Shown here: positions 19,701 through 31,000 of the stretch, one piece after another
Numbering within the stretch: position 1 is the stretch's first letter
Layout: each line of letters begins with the position of its first letter
Assembly: GCF_024713975.1 (NCBI RefSeq)
Contig: NC_091102.1
Coordinates: 24,091,001 to 24,155,000, forward strand
From: Paralichthys olivaceus
Taxonomy: Eukaryota > Chordata > Actinopteri > Pleuronectiformes > Paralichthyidae
Reading direction: 5' to 3'
DNA length: 64,000 nucleotides
Translations under genes and position numbers: made by a program
The notes under the pieces: generated by a model
What the model saw: the letters and a program-made list of their open reading frames with translations, nothing else
What the model was told of the DNA's origin: nothing
The model's database searches: none

Positions 19701-22700
19701 CAATTGTTGTGCTGTGTTGTGTGACTCAGTCCATATAGAATAATGAGCACAATCCAGCTCCTGCAGGATGGAATAGTGCATTCATGATTTGCTTTTGTTT
19801 AATCTCCCATTGTTTGGTATGTTGGTTAAATCTATGTGTAAAATAAATTATACAAAATACATGTTGATTATCTAATCATCGTGATAAAAAAAAAAGATGT
19901 TTGATTTTGGCTGGATAAAGCTGATTGCCTCTCTGAAATCAGTGGGACAGGAGAAGGAGAGAGGAGAAGAGAACTGGGGAGGTGAGGAAGATACAGGAGA
20001 GGTGAAGAAGAGGGAAGCATCAGACTGAACACAGTTAACACAGTTTATCATTCTTCATCACAGAGTGAGACGGAGGATCAATTTTAACTGAACAAAGCAA
20101 TGGCTACATACAGTCTAGAATATGGCTGCTTCATCACTATCAAGTCTCTTATGTTATCCTAGGGTTTTCCCCTGCTGCTGAGAATAAATATAATTATAAC
20201 ATTAAATGACAACTCAGATTGTACTGACTTCTTTTATAATCATGCTGTAAATCTCAGCCCAGAGATTGACCGGAGACTTGTTTTCATTTAACTCTGAAAT
20301 ATGTGTAAAATAAGTAAAAAATAATGTGCAAGATAAAGGGACAAATTAATAAATTAATATTTTAATGAAAAGTCTTAGTCTGCTGATAAAGGAAAAACAT
20401 TTTCCTCCAACCCCCAAAATGTCTCTTTTTCCAGGCGGGGATTCAGCTTTTTGACCTGTTGAAATAAGAGGCATCCTGTATTCTGTCTCTGTCAGTGAAC
20501 TTATCTGAGGATCCTTGGAAGAGACATTTTTGTGCAGTAAATGATCCACAATCCACTGAGAGCTAAACTGGAAGCAAAAAGAAAAACTGCAAAAACATGA
20601 AGGTATGAACTGACATTTATATCGAGGTAAACTAACACAACATGAACTCTTGTGGATCTAACTCAACATAATCAGTGTTATGTTGCGTTGGCAGTGCAAT
20701 AAATGAGTAAGATCATGATAACAGATGTTGATGGACCACCATCTAAATTTACTGCTATATTTACACATATATTTATATGTATGCTACAGTATATGGTATA
20801 CTTATATGTAAACAAGAACAAATTCATATGATTTACTACAAACATGACTAATTTGTTTAGAAATACATTTCTTGAGCCCACAAGATGAATAAATAAATAA
20901 AAGCCAAAAAAGCTTAATACAAATATGTTTCGATTTTCCCTCAAGTCATTTTTCACACCTATTTGCACAGTGTCCTGCTCTATTACTGCCAGCTCTTGTA
21001 CAACAATAAATTCATAATTTTATGTCCAGGAATCCCCAGTAAGATTCTGATGAAGCGTATTTACCTGGTGTTTTCCTCAAAATGTAAAACTCATGGATTA
21101 GATTCTTCTGTTTTCCTGCAAACATGGCTTATTGAACCTTTCACATCAATTCAAATATTTAGACCCTTGCCCTACTGTGGTGAGCCCCTTTTTTAAATGT
21201 ATCTGGAACACTCAGAAAAGAATTTTGATAATGCACTTATTGTCAAAACTAAGATTTCCTTGCAAGCAAGATATTGCAATAAATTAAATAAAGATTACAC
21301 ACAAACAAAAAATAGACATTTTTCTAAACTTTCCAGGATATTACTCCTAATGTCATCATGTTAGAGCAATCATATGTGATCAATACCCTTCTAATCCCCA
21401 TCACTACAGACAAAGTAATCTACCCACTCTGCCAGATGGTGGCATTTAATAACAAAAGAATGTTTCCCTCAGATCCAGTGGGATGGATTATAGCTCACCA
21501 CAAATCCATCACGTTCATCTGCTTCAGCTGTGTCCATTTGCACCAGCTTCTTCTTTTGTTTCTCTTTTCTTTACCTGTACAAAAGATTTAGTACAAACGA
21601 AAAGTCTTGTCAGTCAGTATAGTTGTGGTTGCTGCTTTTTCATGACTCACATGAATAATAGTCTCATGTGCTACACACTTATTCCATGTTTCTTTTTGTA
21701 ATTCCTTTTATTATTTATTACATTAAAAAATATTTGACGTTATCAGTTTACTACATGGTTGCGGGGTTGTTATTGATGTAGGACTCAGGTATGTATTGTT
21801 TTGATTATTTTATAAAGTTTACCCGACATTTGTCGGTTAAATTGAGTAAATGTACTTAGATGCCAACTGTTGATCAGATGGGTGTATCTGCAGCTTGTGC
21901 CTGACACACTGAGCAGGGCTGCCAGCTCTGTGCGATGGACGCTATGCTTTCCTCCCTCCAGATGGGCGAGAGGCTCTTGATAGCAACAAACTCTGACCTT
22001 GGGAGCAATCTTGGCATGCCACTTCCTCTTGTTGAGCAAAACGTGGATGATATTTCCCTCAGAAGAGCACATCTACTATTTGCATTGAGTGGCTGGACGA
22101 CGGCCAGACAGAGTAAATGTTATGTGGCCTGGGGGGGGGGGGGGGGGGCAGCTGGAGGCTCAGATGAATTGGACTGAAATGGGAAGCTGGGCTCTGATGA
22201 TGATAGCACATGGGATAACAAGGCAGCTCACTACACTCAGACAGACTGGCGGTGGATACCGATCTCTGTGGTGCTCAGCCAAAACATAATGATAATACCG
22301 TTTGAGAACAGAAAGCAAAGGGAGTGAATAAATTAATGATCAGAAACTAAATCTGTCCTTTGAACCAATAAATCTTGAGCTTGTTTTTTCTTAAACAAGT
22401 GTTAAAGTATCAGCGGCTGGCTAACTGCACTAACTGACTCAATGCATCTTCAACCTATGACCTCAAACTTTCTTAAGGATTTGAACATAATTCAAACTTC
22501 ATCTGCTGAAGATTATATAATATGAAAAACCACAGTACATTTACATTCTCTAATTTGCTGTCTGGACAGTTTAGGGACAGAATTATTTTAACTTCTGTTA
22601 TCCGTCAATCCAACTTAACCTCCTCCCTAAATATTTCTTTATATATTATATATATAGATAGATATATTTTCTATATATCATATTTGGGATTTGAACATAT

Positions 22701-23377
22701 GATGAATGCTGTTATTTGTAGGACAGTCTTGCTTGCATGTATTTCTTTATTGGTGGAGCTTTATAAGTGAAATTAATTGTATGCACATGATCCTGCAAAA
22801 TTAAATATGAAGGTAAGTTGATGAAACAACCATCACTTAATTCTAACTTTGATTGTGTTGTTTAAGTGTCAGCTGTGATTTGTCAGATCATTACAATTTG
22901 ACATTGAGGGGAAATAAAGGTCAATAATCAATATATCCTGTATTTGTATAGCATCTAAAAAAACATTGTAACAAATTAAAAACATGTAAATCTACTTTTC
23001 ACACATTTTTCTTATTGCAAAACCAAAATCTGCATTAAGAATTACAAAGAATTACAAAGATTTATTAGGGATTGCTCTGTGTTATTATGTTACTGTTAGT
23101 TTGTGGGACCAGTGTTTATGACCTCAGACTTATCACATAATTTTAACAAGTTTTGGGACAGCCAGGATCAGGTAGGCAAACAGATTATTAGGTTGCTTGT
23201 GTTAATGTCAAATGACAGATTTATAAACACACAGCTCAGCTGGCTGAGAGGAAGCATGTTTATGGAAATAGTAGTGGGCCAAAGACGGAGCCTTGAGGAA
23301 CACCATAATTAAAACAGGAGCTAGCATCTGCTTTGACAACAGAGAGCATTCTATTCAGTATTACATTAGTAGCTTTA
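19701..23377. other. No confident gene; candidate exon and poly(G) tract
   Basis: On the minus strand 20456-20567 reads FSSQWIVDHLLHKNVSSKDP and onward between an acceptor (TTTGCTTCCAG) and a weak donor (AG|GTCAAA). It may be an exon but is unidentified. GA-rich sequence lies at 19950-20020 and a run of 18 G at 22131-22148. The remainder shows only short ORFs and AT-rich stretches. Confidence 0.3.
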
Positions 23378-23632
23378 AGGCAATCAATCAATCAAATTGT
23401 ATTTGTAAAGCCCATATTCACAAATCACAATTTGTCTCATAGGGCTTTAACAAGGTGTGACATCCTCTGCCCTTAACCCTCAACAAGAATAAGGAAAAAC
23501 TACTAAAATAAACCCTTTAACATAGGAAAAAGAACGTAGAAACCTCAGAGAGAGCCACATGTCAGGGATCCCTCTCCCAGGACGGACAGAAGTGCAATAG
23601 ATGCCACGTGTAATGGCGAAAAATCAGCAAAA
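23378..23632 (+). repeat. Teleost interspersed repeat
   Basis: The run AATCAATCAATCAAATTGTA, then CATATTCACAAATCACAATT, ATAGGGCTTTAACAAGGTGTG and CCTCTCCCAGGACGGACAG is a very common fish repeat. Its class was not determined. Confidence 0.7.
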
Positions 23633-26239
23633 TAAGAGTATTTACAACATCGATTACATTAAGCACAATTGAAAGAATTGAGGAGTTATCCAGTTGTCTA
23701 GACAATGGGCATCACTTCATAGACAGATTGTTGATTATCGTGTCTGCAACAATAAACTTCATCTATGATACTATGTAAAACTAGGTGAATTAATTGTGTC
23801 ATGGTAAAAATGATTTTCTCCATTTTAAACTACAATCTGCTCACTTCAGCTCTGTATTGACACTGGGTGGATACCAGCAGTTTGTGCACACCGATCTTGT
23901 GTTTTCATTTTATTTCAAAAGGAAGTAAATGGCAGTTGACACTGAGTTGAAAGCTGCCATTCATTTCAGCTAAAGGAAGGGTAACTGTTAGTTGTGTTAT
24001 TGTTATTTCATAGTCGGGTGAATCTGAAGAGTATTCGGCTGTTGTATCTGACTGGGATACAATCATTGTGAATGGCAGCTGAACTGTGACAGTCACTGTC
24101 TGGTTGAGTCGCCGAGAAAAGCTGCAAGTGATAATGAGGAAACACCTTAATGAAAAATAAGAAAAGCTGATCTATTTAACTGACAGTTACAGTCCCTTTA
24201 ATTAATCAAGGTTCAAAATACTGTCAGGAAAAAAAATATGAGAGTGAAGGGAAGAAATGCTCAGATATATATTTTGTTCATCGACACATTGAATTAGTTT
24301 TTAATTTATTTAACCTTGCCTGTTTTCATCAGAACTGCCTCTCACTTGTGTTGTTGTTTCCTTCAGTATGACTGAATGTGTCATTAAAGAAAGTTGAGGA
24401 AGTAAAATGTGTGCTGAATTACTTTATATATACACCATTCAACTCAGTCAGAAATCCTTCTGAAGGCTATGTCCATTTTGCTAAAATGCATTTAAGTCAC
24501 AATTGTTGCTCCTCTCTGATTTTTGAAAGTCATATAAAAGATGTTGAATGGACTTCGCTAAAACGTAAAAACGTACATCACATGTAAATGTAGACTTTTG
24601 TTTTTCTTTTGCATCAATGCAATTTTTTTATTGTTTTATTTTCCTTATGCAATATCAACCACCAGCTCCGCAGGTCCATTGTCAATAGGTCTTTGGTCCC
24701 TAGCTTTGCATTCAACCCATATAAGTGTACTAGCAGTAAGTGTGCCTGACCTTTGTTGTCATGGTAACAATAATATGACCTATAGGAGAGTATTGGTTGC
24801 AGGCCGACCTTTATCATTATTGTAGCAATAAGGTACGGCCATGAGGTTTAGGGCCAAATATACTTAAGGTTTTGGGTTAAAATAAGTTTTTTCTTTACCA
24901 TCATGTTTAGAATACTAAATAAGGTAGTGGACCAATCATGGACTAATTAAAAAAAAGAAAAAAACTGGTGTCACACAGAAATAGAAAAGCAGTCCTGTGT
25001 TTTGTCAACCCATCCATCAATGTATAGTGATTCTATACCCATTTGTTTTGTTTTGCCTTCCTACTGTTCTGTTCTGATGAGCTGCATGTTTACAAAAAGT
25101 TAAGTAGCTGAGAGGATTCTCTGCATTTACATTGGAATAGAATGACCCCCCCTTGAAATTACTTCATTACGGTTTCTCATAAATTTTATGTGAAAAGCTA
25201 CTGGACAGTAAAATCTTAAAGTCCAGTAAAACATTACAAGATTTAGTATTTAAAGGTGAAATATATACGATTTCTCTGCCACCGAACATTGTTTCTTGCC
25301 TGAAGCGGGTGGTGCATGGTGATGGTCACTTGCCATAAGCTTCAGCCATCATTACAAGACAAGAACTGAATGAGAGACTGAATGCTACCATGACTCATTG
25401 CTAAACATAAGATTGGAGTGATAGAAATAGAAGTAAGACAATTATATGCTTTCTATAGTTGCACCGTTTCTGCTACAGATTAGTGACTCAACAGCTGTTA
25501 ATGCTGTAATGTTGGATGTGTATCATGCAGCCTCGTTTAAATGTATATTTAACAATGTCAAAGCCACCCTTGGACGTATCCAAGTAACAAAAAGTTTGCA
25601 AGAGAATTGTGCATCTGCTGCTGTGAGGCTCATCACATGCTTGTGTTGTGTGTATATCTGTAATTAGTCCATAATTACCAGTTAGGGTGTTTGACAGGAG
25701 AAAAGGTGAGACTGAGAGACCTTTATCAGCAGGGCATCTGCAAATGAGACAGCTTCACAATTAACTAGGGTCTTCTTCATTTCAGCTCCACCAAGTACCG
25801 CAGGATTTACATCAACTTTCTTTTTTACCAGGCTTTGAAACAAGTCAACAGGCAGAAAATCTCAATTAACTCTCTCAGCCGCCGTAATCGTCCCACAGAA
25901 AGCCCATCAACTCTGACCTGCTGTTAAATCAAGACACCCGCAGTTCCTCTTCTCATTAGAAATAAGAACAAAACAGGGTTTTTTTTGGAAGGCATGTCTG
26001 GTTCGTCAACTTGGAGAACAAAAAGTTGACAATTTCATTAAGAGCTGTAGAGTCCCAGCTCAGAACATTCCAAGCTCTGCTGGACAATGACTCAGTAAAT
26101 GAACTATTGGAGTGATTAAGTCAGTGAGGACCTTGCTGTTGCTGACCTTTGAGTGTGTGAAGAACTGCGGAGAAAAATGTGTGGGAGCTTTTGAAAGTGG
26201 CCTCACTTCTTGGACTGATATTGAGTGTGCGGTTTAATT
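23633..26239. other. No confident gene
   Basis: A minus-strand frame at 23905-24120 follows an acceptor-like ATCACTTGCAG and reads TVTVQLPFTMIVSQSD to a stop; it could be a last exon but matches no family I know. Nothing else is supported. Confidence 0.3.
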
Positions 26240-26462
26240 GCGGCTGTGGCTGAGGGGTAGAGCGGCCGTTCTCTAACCAGAATGCGGCGGTTTGATCACA
26301 GTCTTTTCCATTTGCATGCCGAAGTGTCCTTGGGCAAGATACTGAAGCCATAGATGCACTGTGTGAATGTGTGTGTGAATGCGTGACAGGTAATCTGTAC
26401 TGTAAAGCTCTTTGAATGGTCATCAAGACTAGAAAAGCGCTGTATGAATACAAACCCTTTAA
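26240..26462 (+). mobile_element. tRNA-derived SINE
   Basis: The left part has an A-box-like TGGCTGAGGGGT and a B-box-like GGTTTGATCAC, the pol III promoter of a tRNA-derived SINE. A body with TGTCCTTGGGCAAGATACTG and a tail with AAGCTCTTTGAATGGTC and AAAAGCGCTGTATGAATAC follow, as in widespread fish SINEs. Confidence 0.75.
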
Positions 26463-26559
26463 CATCAACTATAACATTTCACCAGCTAACCTAACTCAAG
26501 TCAAGTCAAAGACAATTTGGCAAATATATGAACATTAATGTCACAACTTGTTTAATTCA

Positions 26560-26660
26560 ATTTTAAGGACTTGACCTTCTATGTAAAGAGCCTTGAGATA
26601 ATGTATATGATGATTTGGTGCTATACAAGTAAAATTGAATTGAAATTGAATTGAATTGAA
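26560..26660 (+). repeat. Fish interspersed repeat tail with (TTGAA)n end
   Basis: GAGCCTTGAGATAATGTA, then TTTGGTGCTATACAAGTAAA and a TTGAATTGAA run match the repeat at 19611-19700 in reverse complement. Confidence 0.7.
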
Positions 26661-27421
26661 TCTTTCAGGCCAGTTACGACTCCAAGCTCTGTTATCTTCC
26701 TCTGCGTCTGATCATGTGATCGCAACTCGTCTCCATCTGATGCTGCAGCAGGATCGAGTTCCGACAGCGATTTCGCTGGTCATAGAAACTTCTTCTCCAG
26801 ACAGAAAACATGATAACATGATGGGGGACATTTTCCAGCTTCATATACGGGACACTGAAGTAACAAACTTTACTCGCGTTTCTCTCACTCAGACTGTTTA
26901 CAGGCTTGTTTTGAAGGCATGAATAGTGATTTTCCTGAATTGTTGTCACACTGATTCAGTCACATTGTCATTTGCTACTGTATTAAAATAACATATTCCG
27001 CTGGATTGTAAAAAATTCATAATTGTTTTTTTTATTTCATTATTTACATTTATGAGCATTTACCGCAGCAGTCGCCATCTTGACTCGCTTCATCAATGAG
27101 AATTTTCCGTCTACGCTTTCCTTTTTTTTAATTCATTTTTGCTGAGTCAATATTTTGTTGTTCAATAAGCTGGAAACTGTCCTGAAAGCTTTTCATAGGA
27201 CTGCTGTTCGCTCTCACGTGCACTGGTGGGGCTTGTGCCCTTCTAACCCGTCACCTCTTACATTAGTCACGCCTGCTGCATCTGAGGGCATCAGAAATAG
27301 ATGAACTGACGGCTCAGAGCACGAGGGAACTGACACAGTCTGAAGTGATATATCATATACTGTAAGTCATATCTCCACCAACATTCAATCAATTAATCTG
27401 CATCGCATCACACGCACACAA
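26661..27421. other. Left flank of the array; no gene seen
   Basis: This is unique sequence relative to the rest of the window. A plus ORF at 26656-26922 has no recognisable domain. Homology to the later units starts at 27422 (ATATCACTCCTATAAAAATG), so this marks the outer edge of the tandem array. No upstream eIF4G exons are seen here. Confidence 0.5.
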
Positions 27422-27662
27422 ATATCACTCCTATAAAAATGTTGGATTGGAAAAGCTCACTTTTCTGTGTTATGACCAGCAGAGGATGACTCCAACAGTA
27501 GTTTCTGTAGAAGTCTATGAGAAAATGATTCTCACTTGATTCATAATGTCAGTAAACATAAGGAGTTTTATGAGTTTATAAGGAGTTATCTCTAGTTTCA
27601 TGTCTTCTTAAATACAATATGATGTTCATTGTATAAAATTGCGGTCCATCTACAGTCAACTG

Positions 27663-27835
27663 TGGCCGTGAGAGCTCAATGTGCTACAAATGTAGAAAAC
27701 CATGCAAATAGAGAAAACACAATTCATCCATTTGACGACACATATGCTGCAAAAGGTCACAACACAAGCAAATACAGAAACTCTTAATTTGCAAGTGTTT
27801 TCTTGATTTGCAGTACGTTGAGCCCTCAACCGCCA
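27663..27835. mobile_element. MITE upstream of gene copy 1
   Basis: The ends TGGCCGTGAGAGCTCAATG and the reverse complement of the right end, TGGCGGTTGAGGGCTCAACG, form imperfect inverted repeats of about 38 bp that continue with CAAAT.AGAAAAC. It lies about 130 bp upstream of the TATA box. A clear target duplication was not found. The class (hAT-like) is a guess. Confidence 0.6.
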
Positions 27836-27967
27836 TACAAATACATCATAAAGCACTACATTAAAGGAATTTTTAGGGTTTATTGCTTTATTTATAGTTT
27901 AGTATAGTTTATTGTAGTTTAACTGCCTATTGATCAAAGCATCCTGTCCTGCCTTTGATCTTGACCC

Positions 27968-27975
27968 TATATATG
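27968..27975 (+). promoter_or_regulatory. TATA box of gene copy 1
   Basis: TATATATG lies 80 bp before the ATG and implies a transcription start near 28000 and a 5' leader of about 45 nt. The same position is TATATATA in copies 2 and 4. Confidence 0.65.
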
Positions 27976-28047
27976 TAGGCGGCAAGAAGCATCTGCATCA
28001 TATTTTCTGAAGGACCAACATAAAATATTCAACTTGAGACAGGAACC

Positions 28048-31000
28048 ATGTCAACTAGTACGAGATTAGATAGTGAACCACGTCCCTCTGAGCAGATCCA
28101 GAGGAAAGTCATCCCCTGGAAAGTGACAGCAGACTTGAAGCTGCACAAGGCTGAGAACCCCTGGGAGTCTTCAGTGAGGACAGGTGTTCACAGCTGCGCA
28201 AAGCCAGAGAACGATCCAGAGCACGTCAAGACCCAAGTGGTGTTCAAACTGTTCCGCGGCATCCTTAACAGAGTGACCCCCGAAAAGTTAGATATCCTGG
28301 TGAATCAGGTGACTGAACTCGACATCGACACCAAGGAGAGGCTGAGCGGAGTCGTAGAGCTCACCTTCGAAAAGGCCATCTCAGAGCCAAGTTTTTCAAG
28401 GGTCTATGCCAAAATGTGCCAAAGCCTCAAGATGGTAAGTATGGCCTTTTGAATTCTTTGAAATTAAGCCTGTGAATGTTTGTGTGTTGATATTTTAGCT
28501 TAGATAGTGACAAAAAGCCTTCAAGTGTGAGGAATTGGTTCAGAGAAGGAGCAAAATATGTGTCTGTGATCTACTAATAAGGACACAATCACTTTAATAT
28601 AATGATATGATAACCATGTCTGGTATATGTAACAGAAACGTGCTCCTGGATTGGTGTTTACCATTCAAGTCCTAGTTGACACATACCTCTACCAGGCTGA
28701 TGACATGAATTTAGTGCCATAGTTCTGGGCCAATGGTCAAAGTAATGGGATCGAGGAACTGAGAAGCCATTTGCACTACATAACCCGACCACACGTCCTC
28801 TCCTGTCCTGTTTTCTCTCTTTGCAGCTCACAGTCCACACCCCAGATGGACTGAAAGTCACTTTCAACAAGCTTCTGCTCCTACGTTGTCAAAAGGAGTT
28901 TGAGAAAGACAAAGATGACAATGAAATCCTGAAGAAGAAACAGGAGGAGCTGGAGGCTGCTTCAGGGGTACAGTAACGTATTAAGAACTACCAGTTGGGT
29001 TTTTCATTTATGCACAAAGGAAGTCATGGTGATTGAACTTGAGTGACTGATGGAGGGGATCCAAAGACAACCACATACTGTGAAAGCATTATGCAAAGAT
29101 GCTACAGAATCTTATCTATATTTGGAACTGTCATGTTAAACATCTGGGTTTTAGAGATATAAACTTAACTATCCCTCTGCTAAAGTTTCTTTTTCTTGAT
29201 CCATAATTTTTTCAACATCTTTCCCTGACAGGACCAGGAGAAGAAGCAGCTCACTGAAGAGTTAGAGGAGATTAAATACAAGGCCAAAAGGGAGTCTGTG
29301 AGTAACCTGAAGTTCCTCGGTGAGCTGTACAAACTTAAAATGCTCACAGATGGCATCGCGTGCGACTGCATTACCAAGCTGCTCAAGGACAATGATGAGG
29401 TGTCCCTGGAGTGCCTGTGCACCCTAGTGTCTGCCATCGGCAAGCAGCTAGAACTTGGGATAAGAAAGGTACAACACTCACAGTTACATATAGAGGAAGT
29501 GTGTGGTAGAGAGGAAATTAAGTTCACATGCATACTCATTACATGTATATTAGTTCTAATGAATGTGTAGCTGGATTAAGTTTTAATTTGTGCTTGTCTT
29601 CAGACTTGTTTGGACAAGTGTTTTGATCAGATGAAGCAGATTGTAACGGTGAAGAGTACCAGCAACAGGATCTGCTTCATGTTGCAGGATGTGCTTGAAC
29701 TTCGACTTGTAAGTTACAGAAGCAACACAAACCACAGATTTACACAAGGATATGCACTGGCAATCATGAGACAAATAAAGCAAAGTGCTTATGAATAGAA
29801 CCAATCAGATCACAATGATTGATGCAAGTCCATCAGTGCTGAGACCTGCTTTCAAAATTGTTATGCAAAGAAAATGAAAATGTCAGAACACATTCACTGA
29901 TCCACTGTGTGGACCACTATCAGCAAAATCTGACAAAGAATGTATTAGTTCAGCAGAATCAACAGAGCATTGCACCATATTACTTGGAAATATGATTCTA
30001 TGTCACATTGTGCTGATCATCCAACACTATCCTGTTTACTGAAGGATCAGTGGGTTTAATCATTTCTTACATTATTTGTCCTATCTTGTTCTCATTTATG
30101 TATTTTGTGTTCATGACTATAGGTATTATGTTGAATATGTTATCAGTCCCTTATTAATTAACATTTTATTTACATTTCACATAACTCATTTTCTTATTTC
30201 CGCTCTTCTAAGAAAGTATATATTTTCTGACGTCTAATATTCCTTGTTTGGGTCGATCTTGTCAAAAGTGGAACTGTTAGTAAAATATTTATCATTTATC
30301 ACCTGTGTCCTGCACTCTCCATCTCTCTCCCTTCCACCCATTACAGAACAAGTGGGTTCCCCGGCACAAGGACCAGGGCCCCAAGACCATTGGCGAGATC
30401 CGCAAAGAGGCTAATCTGGAGGGCCAGCGGTTCAACCAGCAGCCCCACCGACGAGAGCACCGATGGTTCAACCAGCAGCCTGACCGACGGGACAATCAAT
30501 GGTTCAACCAGCAGCCTGACCGACGGGACAATCAACGGTTCAACCAGCAGCCTGACCGACCGGACAATCAACGGTTCAACCAGCAGCCTGACCGACGGGA
30601 CAATCAACGGTTCAACCAGCAGCCTGACCGACGGGACAATCAACGGTTCAACCAGCAGCCTGACCGACGGGACAACAGAGAGTTCAATCAGCAGTCTGAT
30701 GGACGGGACAACCGACAGTTAAACCAGCAGTCCGACCGACAGAAAGGCCAGCAGTTCAACCAGCAGCCTGACAGACAAGTCGGTCGATGGTATCAGCACC
30801 ACAGCACCTTCAACTCCACCAAGCCCAGTTTGACGGAGGAACAGCTTGAAAAGAAGTCCAGCGCCATCATCAAGGAGTACCTGAACATCAATGACATGAA
30901 GGTACGCTGATGAGCAGTTGTTAGAAGAATGAAATGATACCTTTAGCACCACTTTCCTTGACAGTTCCTTACCTCATTTCCTGTGGCTGCTTCACAATAA

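Noticed and set aside
30390..30722. Long alternative-frame ORFs over the eIF4G-like repeat exon, including a [12 protein letters not shown] repeat frame and a minus-strand frame.
   Set aside because: The 36-bp unit has no stop in several frames, so these are by-products of the repeat. Only the frame joined by splice sites and conserved MIF4G/MA3 sequence is real.
30425..30784. Regular 36-bp repeats that resemble a CRISPR array.
   Set aside because: The units are contiguous with no spacers, lie in a coding exon of a spliced gene and encode a 12-residue repeat.
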